A stretch of DNA of 5,163 bases from Alphaproteobacteria bacterium (GTDB lineage Bacteria > Pseudomonadota > Alphaproteobacteria > Rhodobacterales > Rhodobacteraceae). This document shows, piece by piece, positions 1 to 5,163 of this stretch. Made by a program: the position numbers and the translations under genes. The notes under the pieces were generated by a model. That model did no database searches, had not been told where the DNA came from, and saw only the letters and a program-made list of their open reading frames with translations. Every line of letters begins with the position of its first letter. The stretch's first letter is position 1. The stretch is from contig RFGD01000095.1 in NCBI GenBank assembly GCA_003696705.1, positions 1-5,163 of the forward strand, read 5' to 3'.

Positions 1-36
1 CTGGCGCCGGCGGGTCCGGACGAGGTTCAGGGGTGA
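1..36 (+). CDS. Possible C-terminal tail of an upstream gene (partial)
   Basis: Reading from base 1, this frame is open for eleven codons (LAPAGPDEVQG) and ends in TGA at 34-36, one base before the ATG of the EamA gene. A stop that close to a well-placed start is typical of tightly packed bacterial operons, so the segment may be the end of a gene lying left of the window. If so, the EamA gene would be translationally or transcriptionally linked to it. Eleven residues are too few to recognise a family, and a stop in this frame could occur by chance. No promoter is visible in these bases. Confidence 0.3.
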   Translation: MAPAGPDEVQG

Positions 37-37
37 C

Positions 38-952
38 ATGCGCCGGCACCCCGTCTTCGTCATGGTGCTCCTTCTTCTCGGGGCCGCCTGGGGGCTGACC
101 CAGCCCCTGGGCAAGATCGCCGTGACCGGAGGGATCCACCCGGTCGGCATCCTGTTCTGGCAGCTTCTCATCGGGGCCGTCATCCTGAGCGCGGTGGCGC
201 GGAGGGGGCGCCGGCCCTTGCCGCGCGACGGCCGACAGTGGGCGCTTGCCGCGCTCATCGCCGTGATCGGGACGCTTCTGCCGCAGGCGGCCTCATATAC
301 GGCGATCGGTCATCTTCCGGCGGGGATCGTCTCGATGATTACCGCGCTCGTGCCGATCCTTGCCTTGCCCATGGCCGTTGCCGCCGGGCTCGAACGGGCC
401 ACGGCCCGGCGCCTGACGGGGCTTGTTCTCGGGCTTCTGGGGGCCGCGCTTGTCGCCCTTCCCGGTGCGGGCCTGCCCGGCGGCGCAGCGCGCATGTGGC
501 TTCTGATCGCGGCGCTGGCGCCGGCCTTCTATGCGCTCGAGGGCACGCTGGTCGCGCGGATCGGCACGGCCGGGCTCGACGCCATCGCGCTCGTGGCGGG
601 TGCGTCGGCCATCGGTGCGGTCATCGCCCTGCCCATCGGGCTTTCGATGGGGGTCATCCCCGGGGTGGCCGACCTCTGGTCAGGGGCCGGGGCCGCGCTT
701 GTCGCCATGAGCGTCATGCACGCCGTGGTCTATGCCGGCTATCTCTGGCTCATCGGTCGGGCGGGAAGCGTCTTTGCCGCACAGGTCGCCTATGTCGTCA
801 TGATCGCGGGCGTCTTCTGGTCGATGCTGATCCTTGGCGAGCGCTATTCGGCGCTCGTCTGGGCGGCGCTTGTCGCGATCCTGGCGGGCCTCGCGCTGGT
901 CAGGCCGGCGCGACGCGATGGCGCTTGTGACACGGCACCCGCTGGGACATGA
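38..952 (+). CDS. EamA/DMT-superfamily inner-membrane transporter
   Basis: This 304-residue protein fits the drug/metabolite transporter (DMT) EamA type in length and layout: two homologous five-helix halves, about residues 6-140 and 152-289. Seen directly are an N-terminal hydrophobic helix with GAAWGL (15-20) and a first half ending in GLERATARRLTGLVLG followed by a hydrophobic helix (117-141). The second half ends in LGERYSALVW and a final helix (266-288). These 'GE(R)xxxxxxxG' ends are the usual EamA repeat signature. The C-terminal tail (290-304) is short, charged and probably cytoplasmic. The ATG at 38 is favoured because AGGGG (29-33) lies just upstream and the hydrophobic helix begins at once; the frame is open further left, but that would add an Arg-rich extension. 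Family members export or import amino acids, drugs or other metabolites, and the substrate is not predictable here. The next gene follows after 31 bases on the same strand, so co-transcription is likely. Confidence 0.93.
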   Translation: MRRHPVFVMVLLLLGAAWGLTQPLGKIAVTGGIHPVGILFWQLLIGAVILSAVARRGRRPLPRDGRQWALAALIAVIGTLLPQAASYTAIGHLPAGIVSMITALVPILALPMAVAAGLERATARRLTGLVLGLLGAALVALPGAGLPGGAARMWLLIAALAPAFYALEGTLVARIGTAGLDAIALVAGASAIGAVIALPIGLSMGVIPGVADLWSGAGAALVAMSVMHAVVYAGYLWLIGRAGSVFAAQVAYVVMIAGVFWSMLILGERYSALVWAALVAILAGLALVRPARRDGACDTAPAGT

Positions 953-983
953 TGCGGCGTCAGGGACACGGACGGCGGGGGTC

Positions 984-2771
984 ATGGTCGAGCTTTCCCT
1001 TTCCCACGAGGCGCAGGGCTGGCTGACCCTTGCGGTCGTCGGCGTGATGTTCGTCCTCTTCGTGCGCGAGCGCTACCCGGCCGAGGTCGTCGCCATAGCC
1101 GGGGCGGCGGCGCTCATGGCGTCGGGGCTCTTGCCCTATCAGCTGGCGCTTGGGGTGCTCTCGAACCCGGCGCCCTGGACGATTGCGGCCATGTTCATCG
1201 TCATGGGGGCGCTGGTGCGCACCGGCGCGCTTGACGCCTTCACCCGCTGGGTCGAGGAGGGGGCCATTCGCCGTCCCCGCCGGGCCGTCGGCGCCCTTCT
1301 TCTGTTCGTCGTGGTCGCCTCGGCCTTCATTTCGAACACGCCGGTCGTGGTGGTCATGATCCCGGTCTTCGTCCATCTGGCCTCGGTGATGAACACGCAG
1401 CCGTCCCGGCTTCTCATCCCGCTGTCCTATGCGGCGATCATGGGCGGGACGCTGACGCTCATCGGCACCTCGACCAACCTTCTGGTCGACGGCGTGGCGC
1501 GCGCCAATGGCCTGCGCCCCTTCTCGATCTTCGAGGTGACGCCGGTCGGTATCGCCGTGGTCGCCTGGGGGATGTTCTATCTCTGGCTTCTGGCGCCGCG
1601 GCTTCTGCCCGAGCGCCAGTCCATGGCGGCGCTTCTGGGCAATCGTTCGCGGATGAAGTTCTTCACCGAGGTCGCGATCCCGGAAGGCAGCGAGCTCATC
1701 GGCCAGCGGGTCGTGGATGTCGATCTGTTCAAGCGTGACGGCGTGCGCCTGATCGACGTCCTGCGGGGGGATGCCTCGCTTCGGCGCAACCTCGACGAGG
1801 TTGTCCTCAGGGCCGGCGATCGCGTGGTCCTGCGCACCGCCATGGCCGAGCTTCTGGGCCTGCATGAGAACCGGGCGCTGCGCGCCGTCGACAAGCTGTC
1901 CTCGGTCCCCACTCATACGGTCGAGGCGCTGATCACGCCGGGATGCCGGATGGTGGGCCGGTCCCTGGGCTCGCTGCGGCTTCGGCGACGCTATGGCGTC
2001 TATCCCCTGGCCGTGCACCGGCGGAATCAGAACATCGGCCGGCAGCTTGACGATGTCGTCGTGCGCGTGGGCGACACGCTTCTCCTCGAGGGCGCGCCCG
2101 AAGACATCAAGCGCCTTGCCGACGACATGGACCTCGTGAACCTCTCGCTGCCTTCGGAACGCCCGTTCCGGCGCACCCACGCGCCGGTTGCGGTTGCCGC
2201 CCTTGCGGGTATCGTCGTCCTTGCCGCCGTCGGCGTGGCGCCGATATTCCTGCTTGCGGTCCTGGCGGTCGCCCTTGTCCTTCTGACGCGCTGTATCGAC
2301 GCCGAAGAGGCCTTTTCCTTCATCGACGGCCGGCTTCTTGCGCTCATCTTCGCGATGCTCGGGGTCGGCGCGGCGCTCGAGCACACGGGGGCGGTGGATC
2401 TTGTCGTCCGTGCGCTGGCGCCCTCGCTCTCGGGGCTTCCGCCCTTCATGGTCGTCTGGGCGATCTATCTTCTGACCTCGGTCCTGACCGAACTTGTGTC
2501 GAACAACGCCGTCGCGGTCGTGGTCACGCCGGTCGCCATCGGGCTTGCAAGCGCCCTTGGCGCCGATCCGCGCCCGCTTGTCATTGCCGTCATGGTCGCC
2601 GCGTCGGCCAGTTTCGCGACGCCCATCGGCTATCAGACGAACATGCTGGTCTACGGGCCGGGCGGGTACCGCTTCACGGATTTCGTGAAGATCGGCGTGC
2701 CGCTCAATCTTTCCGTGGGGCTTGTCGCCTCGGCCGTCATCTCGATGCTCTGGCCGCTTTTCGGGGGGTGA
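984..2771 (+). CDS. SLC13/DASS-family permease with two RCK_C (TrkA-C) domains
   Basis: This 595-residue inner-membrane protein has two hydrophobic halves (about 12-205 and 399-590) around a soluble insert. The first half carries SNT (117-119) and GTSTN (161-165). The second carries SNN (506-508) and ASASFATPIGYQTNMLV (539-555), which fits the sodium:sulfate symporter signature as I recall it, then PGGYRF (559-564). In characterised DASS transporters the paired SNT motifs help form the sodium and substrate sites. The insert holds two RCK_C-like domains, about 225-295 and 310-388, each ending in the typical acidic/AGD/hydrophobic strand (LRAGDRVVL, VRVGDTLLLEG). Inferred role: cation-coupled uptake of a divalent anion (sulfate or a dicarboxylate), with the insert sensing a ligand; the substrate is not proven. 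The ATG at 984 is chosen because MVELSLSHEAQGW leads directly into the first helix. In-frame ATGs at 834 and 918 would overlap the EamA gene and add Arg-rich, non-membrane sequence. The ribosome site is only a G-rich stretch (976-981). It probably shares a transcript with the EamA gene. Confidence 0.92.
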   Translation: MVELSLSHEAQGWLTLAVVGVMFVLFVRERYPAEVVAIAGAAALMASGLLPYQLALGVLSNPAPWTIAAMFIVMGALVRTGALDAFTRWVEEGAIRRPRRAVGALLLFVVVASAFISNTPVVVVMIPVFVHLASVMNTQPSRLLIPLSYAAIMGGTLTLIGTSTNLLVDGVARANGLRPFSIFEVTPVGIAVVAWGMFYLWLLAPRLLPERQSMAALLGNRSRMKFFTEVAIPEGSELIGQRVVDVDLFKRDGVRLIDVLRGDASLRRNLDEVVLRAGDRVVLRTAMAELLGLHENRALRAVDKLSSVPTHTVEALITPGCRMVGRSLGSLRLRRRYGVYPLAVHRRNQNIGRQLDDVVVRVGDTLLLEGAPEDIKRLADDMDLVNLSLPSERPFRRTHAPVAVAALAGIVVLAAVGVAPIFLLAVLAVALVLLTRCIDAEEAFSFIDGRLLALIFAMLGVGAALEHTGAVDLVVRALAPSLSGLPPFMVVWAIYLLTSVLTELVSNNAVAVVVTPVAIGLASALGADPRPLVIAVMVAASASFATPIGYQTNMLVYGPGGYRFTDFVKIGVPLNLSVGLVASAVISMLWPLFGG

Positions 2772-2794
2772 AAGGGCTCAGCCAAGCGGCCAGA
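2749..2794. repeat. Inverted repeat across the convergent gene ends
   Basis: TCTGGCCGCTT (2749-2759) is the exact reverse complement of AAGCGGCCAGA (2784-2794), giving an 11-bp perfect stem with a 24-base loop. The loop contains both stop codons of the convergent SLC13 genes (2769-2771 on +, 2778-2780 on -). A smaller stem, CTTTTC (2757-2762) with GAAAGG (2770-2775) including one G-U pair, competes with it. The position suits a bidirectional transcription end, but no T-run follows either arm, so it is not a standard intrinsic terminator. Each arm encodes Trp-Pro-Leu at the end of its own protein, so shared protein ancestry may account for the symmetry. Stem seen directly; terminator role is inference. 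Confidence 0.5.
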
Positions 2795-4553
2795 CGACCG
2801 GGATCAGCGGGACCGAGACGGCAATGACGAGAAGCTCGAGCGGAAGTCCCATCCGCCAGTAATCCCCGAACCTGTATCCGCCGGGGCCGAGGACGAGCGT
2901 GTTGTTCTTGTGGCCGATGGGGGTGAGGAAGGCGCAGGAGGCCGCGATCGCCACGGCCATCAGGTAGGGATCGGGGTTGTGGCCCAGCCCCTCGGCAAGG
3001 TCGATGGCAAGGGGCGCGGCGACGATGGCCGTCGCCGTGTTGTTCAGGATGTCCGACAGCGACATGGTCAGGACCATGAGAACCGCCAGCACGGCCCAGC
3101 CCGGAAGCCCCGCCGTCAGGGCTGAAAGCCCGCCGGCAAGAAGCGCGGTGCCGCCCGATGCCTCGAGCGCGTGCCCGAGCGGGATCATCGAGCCGAGAAG
3201 CACCACGACCGGCCATTCGATGTGCTCGTAGATCTCCGAGATCGGCAAGACACCCGTGACGACGTAAAGGACCGCGACGGCCCCGAGCGCGACGGGAAGT
3301 CCGACAAGCCCAAGGGACGCCGCCACCACGGCGGCGGCGAACACGCCGATGGCAAGCCAGGTGCGTCCCGTTGCCGTGTATCGCACGCCCCGGTCGGACA
3401 GGGGCAGGACGCGCAGCCATTCGACGACGTCGTCGACGGCGCCCGCCGGCACCAGCAGAAGAAGGATGTCGCCGGGCTCGATCGTGGTCTTGCGCACCCG
3501 TTCGCGCACGCGCCGGCCACGGCGCGAGATGCCGAGAAGAACCGTCCCCCGCCGCCAGCCGAGCCCGATGCGCTCGGCCGAGCGGCCGGCGATGCGGGCC
3601 CCTTCGGGAACCACGACCTCGACGATCTCGGGGGCGCCGCCGGTGCCCTGGTGCCAGGCCTTGTCGGATGCGGCAAGGCGGTGGGCCGAGCGGAACTCCT
3701 CGAGCGCGTCGGGCGCGGCCTCGAGGATCAGGACATCGCCCGGCTCGAAGGTTGCCGATGCCGTCACGCGGACCTTGGTGCCGTCCTTGCGCAGGACGCC
3801 CAGAAGCTCGACGCCGTCGCGTTCGGCGGCTTCGCGGAGGGGCTTGATCGGCGTGCCGACAAGCGCGGCGTCCTCGGGCACGACAAGTTCGGCGACATAG
3901 GCCCGTACCTCGGCCATCGGGTCCGGGGCGGCGCTGTCATCGGCGGCCGCAGGAATGAGCCGCCAGCCCACAAGCGCCACGAACAGAAGGCCGACGGTCG
4001 CGACCGCGCCGCCGACGGGAAGGAAGTCGAACATGGCGAAGGGCTCGCCCAGGCGATCGGCCCGGATCCCCGACACGATGATGTTCGGCGGCGTCCCGAT
4101 CAGCGTCACCATGCCCCCAAGGATCGTCGCGAACGAAAGGGGCATCAGGCTGAGCCGCGGCAGTCGTCCCGCCTTGCGCGCCGCCTGGATGTCGACGGGC
4201 ATGAGAAGCGCCAGCGCCGCCACGTTGTTCATGAAGGCCGACAGGACGGCGCCCATGCCCCCCATCGTGGCGATATGGGCGGGCAGGGCGCGCCGCGGGT
4301 CGATGAAGGCGCGGGTCAGAAGCTGTACCGCCCCCGAGCGCACAAGCCCGCCCGAAACCACAAGCACCAGCGCCACGATCATCGTGGCCGGGTGTCCGAA
4401 GCCGGAAAACGCCTCGTCCTCGGGGACGACCCCGGCAATGACCGCGACCACGAGGCCCGCGAAGGCCACCAGGTCATAGCGCCACCGCCCCCACAGAAGA
4501 AGGCCGAGAACCGCGCCGAACACGAGAAAGACGACGGCTGTCTGTCCTGTCAT
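2778..4553 (-). CDS. SLC13/DASS-family permease with two RCK_C (TrkA-C) domains, second subfamily
   Basis: This 591-residue inner-membrane protein has the same architecture as its convergent neighbour: membrane half about 4-200, soluble insert 201-392, membrane half about 397-590. Motifs seen are MNN (108-110) followed by VAALALLMPV, GTPPN (153-157), LNN (503-505), and IAASCAFLTPIGHKNNTLV (536-554), which contains the sodium:sulfate symporter-type signature, then PGGYRF (557-562). The two RCK_C-like domains lie at about 217-290 and 308-382, with the characteristic FEPGDVLIL (269-277) and IEPGDILLL (358-366) strands and an Ala/Asp-rich linker at 201-215. Unlike the neighbour, the SNT positions are MNN and LNN, so the Ser and Thr ligands of characterised sodium-coupled members are replaced. 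I recall this pattern as common in RCK_C-bearing SLC13 permeases. Likely an anion or organic-acid permease; substrate and coupling ion are unknown. The ATG at 4553 is chosen for its strong upstream AAGGAG and immediate first helix. An upstream in-frame ATG at 4658 would add 35 Arg/Pro-rich residues. It lies divergent from yebC. Confidence 0.92.
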   Translation of the reverse strand: MTGQTAVVFLVFGAVLGLLLWGRWRYDLVAFAGLVVAVIAGVVPEDEAFSGFGHPATMIVALVLVVSGGLVRSGAVQLLTRAFIDPRRALPAHIATMGGMGAVLSAFMNNVAALALLMPVDIQAARKAGRLPRLSLMPLSFATILGGMVTLIGTPPNIIVSGIRADRLGEPFAMFDFLPVGGAVATVGLLFVALVGWRLIPAAADDSAAPDPMAEVRAYVAELVVPEDAALVGTPIKPLREAAERDGVELLGVLRKDGTKVRVTASATFEPGDVLILEAAPDALEEFRSAHRLAASDKAWHQGTGGAPEIVEVVVPEGARIAGRSAERIGLGWRRGTVLLGISRRGRRVRERVRKTTIEPGDILLLLVPAGAVDDVVEWLRVLPLSDRGVRYTATGRTWLAIGVFAAAVVAASLGLVGLPVALGAVAVLYVVTGVLPISEIYEHIEWPVVVLLGSMIPLGHALEASGGTALLAGGLSALTAGLPGWAVLAVLMVLTMSLSDILNNTATAIVAAPLAIDLAEGLGHNPDPYLMAVAIAASCAFLTPIGHKNNTLVLGPGGYRFGDYWRMGLPLELLVIAVSVPLIPVVWPLG

Positions 4554-4562
4554 GGCCCGGTT

Positions 4563-4568
4563 CTCCTT
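4563..4568 (-). promoter_or_regulatory. Ribosome binding site deciding the start of the minus-strand SLC13 gene
   Basis: Read on the minus strand, AAGGAG lies nine bases before the ATG at 4553. It is a near-perfect Shine-Dalgarno sequence and settles the start at 4553 rather than the upstream in-frame ATG at 4658. Confidence 0.75.
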
Positions 4569-4579
4569 CGGTTTTCCGG

Positions 4580-4621
4580 CCCGGCAGCGCGGTCCCTGCG
4601 CGCCCCGCGGCCCTGGCCGGG
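4580..4621. repeat. GC-rich imperfect hairpin in the divergent intergenic region
   Basis: CCCGGCAG (4580-4587) can pair with CTGGCCGGG (4613-4621) with one bulged G. Inside it, CGCG (4588-4591) can pair with CGCG (4599-4602). In the minus-strand transcript this structure would sit about 11 bases upstream of the AAGGAG ribosome site, so it could affect leader folding. There is no T-run on either side, so it is not an intrinsic terminator. In DNA this GC-rich, such pairing arises easily by chance. Confidence 0.25.
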
Positions 4622-4633
4622 ATGCCCGGCGGC

Positions 4634-4663
4634 TTGAAGCGATGCGTGCCGCTGACATATAGA
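4634..4663 (+). promoter_or_regulatory. Putative sigma70-type promoter of yebC
   Basis: TTGAAG (4634-4639) and TATAGA (4658-4663) are separated by 18 bases and match the -35 and -10 consensus at four of six positions each. They sit in the least GC-rich part of the intergenic region and would start a transcript near 4670, giving a leader of about 30 bases before the yebC ATG. The placement is good but the motif match is only moderate, and no start site is shown by the sequence itself. Confidence 0.45.
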
Positions 4664-4689
4664 GGCACGAATCCCAATTGCACAGAGAC

Positions 4690-4693
4690 GGAG
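4690..4693 (+). promoter_or_regulatory. Ribosome binding site of yebC
   Basis: GGAG, within GACGGAGA, lies six bases before the ATG at 4700. It supports that start, which also gives the universal family N-terminus MAGHSKW. Confidence 0.7.
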
Positions 4694-4699
4694 AACGTC

Positions 4700-5163
4700 A
4701 TGGCCGGCCATTCCAAATGGGCGAACATCCAGCACCGCAAGGGGCGCCAGGATGCCGCAAGATCGAAACTCTTCTCGAAACTCTCGCGCGAGATCACCGT
4801 GGCCGCGCGCATGGGCGATCCGGACCCCGAGAAGAACCCGCGCCTGCGCCTGGCGGTGCGCGAGGCCAAGGCCAACTCGGTGCCGAAGGATGTGATCGAG
4901 CGCGCGATCTCCAAGGCGAGCGGCGCCGACGCCGAGAACCTCGAGGAAATCCGCTACGAAGGTTACGGCCCGGGCGGTGTCGCCGTCATCGTCGAGGCGA
5001 TGACCGACAACCGCAACCGGACGGCGTCCAACGTCCGCTCGATCTTCAACAAGGCCGGCGGCAACCTGGCCGAGACGGGCGCCGTCTCGTTCATGTTCGA
5101 GCGCAAGGGCGAGATCCGCTATCCCGTCGGCGTGGGCGACTACGAAACCGTCCTCGAGGCGGC
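4700..5163 (+). CDS. yebC: YebC/TACO1-family protein (probable translation factor or regulator), 3' end cut by the window
   Basis: The first 154 codons are present and the frame is still open at the window edge; family members are about 240-250 residues, so some 90-95 residues are missing. Diagnostic sequence includes the N-terminal MAGHSKWANIQHRKGRQD (1-18), NPRLRLAV (46-53), YEGYGPGG (86-93), MTDNRNRT (101-108) and GGNLAETGAVSF (120-131), which together leave little doubt about the family. The visible part covers the N-terminal helical domain and most of the second domain. The protein is cytoplasmic. Historically it was annotated as a DNA-binding transcriptional regulator (PmpR/YebC). More recent work on family members, including mitochondrial TACO1, points to a role on the ribosome relieving stalling at proline-rich stretches. 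Which role applies here cannot be read from the sequence. A plausible promoter (4634-4663) and GGAG ribosome site precede it. In many bacteria yebC lies next to ruvC; whatever lies downstream is outside the window. Confidence 0.97.
   Translation, partial: MAGHSKWANIQHRKGRQDAARSKLFSKLSREITVAARMGDPDPEKNPRLRLAVREAKANSVPKDVIERAISKASGADAENLEEIRYEGYGPGGVAVIVEAMTDNRNRTASNVRSIFNKAGGNLAETGAVSFMFERKGEIRYPVGVGDYETVLEA

Noticed and set aside
238..930. Second plus-strand frame inside the EamA gene
   Set aside because: An Arg/Ala/Gly/Cys-rich translation with no family resemblance; it is an out-of-frame shadow of the transporter.
834..983. N-terminal extension of the first SLC13 gene from ATG 834 or ATG 918
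   Set aside because: Both would overlap the EamA coding region and add Arg/Ser-rich sequence before the first membrane helix; the ATG at 984 gives a normal N-terminus outside the upstream gene.
960..2384. Long open frame on the minus strand, antisense to the first SLC13 gene
   Set aside because: Its translation is rich in His, Asp, Arg and Gln with no recognisable domain or hydrophobic core, as expected for the antisense of GC-rich membrane-protein coding sequence. The plus-strand gene has clear family motifs over the same bases.
2763..2768. Run of six G near the end of the first SLC13 gene as a possible slippage or phase-variation site
   Set aside because: It is short and affects only the final two residues and stop of the protein, so a shift would change little of the permease.
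3171..4637. Long open frame on the plus strand, antisense to the second SLC13 gene
   Set aside because: It has the same His/Asp/Arg/Gly-rich composition without domain signals. The minus-strand permease with its strong ribosome site explains the region fully.
4700..4711. 12-bp perfect palindrome ATGGCCGGCCAT
   Set aside because: It is the codons for the conserved Met-Ala-Gly-His start of YebC in GC-rich usage; no need to invoke an operator.

Overview
The window is GC-rich, densely coded DNA that looks like a chromosomal segment of an alphaproteobacterium, most likely order Rhodobacterales. This rests on the high GC, the frequent CTT/CTC leucine codons in a GC-rich background, and the sequence style of the YebC protein at the right edge. 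The assignment is an inference made by eye and was not checked against a database. No phage, insertion sequence, CRISPR, tRNA or rRNA signal was seen. It reads as an ordinary core or near-core region rich in membrane transporters.

Layout: positions 1-36 may be the last codons of an upstream gene ending in TGA one base before the next start. 38-952 (+) encodes a 10-helix EamA/DMT-family permease. 31 bases later, 984-2771 (+) encodes a 595-residue SLC13/DASS-type permease with two RCK_C (TrkA-C) domains between its membrane halves. Tail-to-tail with it, only 6 bases away, 2778-4553 (-) encodes a second SLC13/RCK_C permease of 591 residues from a different subfamily. A 146-base divergent intergenic region (4554-4699) carries a plausible sigma70-type promoter for the rightmost gene. 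That gene is yebC (4700 to the window end, +), the N-terminal 154 codons of a YebC/TACO1-family protein.

The two plus-strand transporters probably form one transcription unit. The minus-strand SLC13 gene is transcribed toward it and away from yebC. The substrates cannot be read from the sequence; divalent anions such as sulfate or dicarboxylates are the family expectation for the two SLC13 proteins. The most notable local structure is an 11-bp perfect inverted repeat spanning both stop codons of the convergent pair. Its arms encode the same Trp-Pro-Leu near the C-terminus of both transporters, so it can be explained by paralogy as well as by transcription termination. No convincingly new biological system was found.
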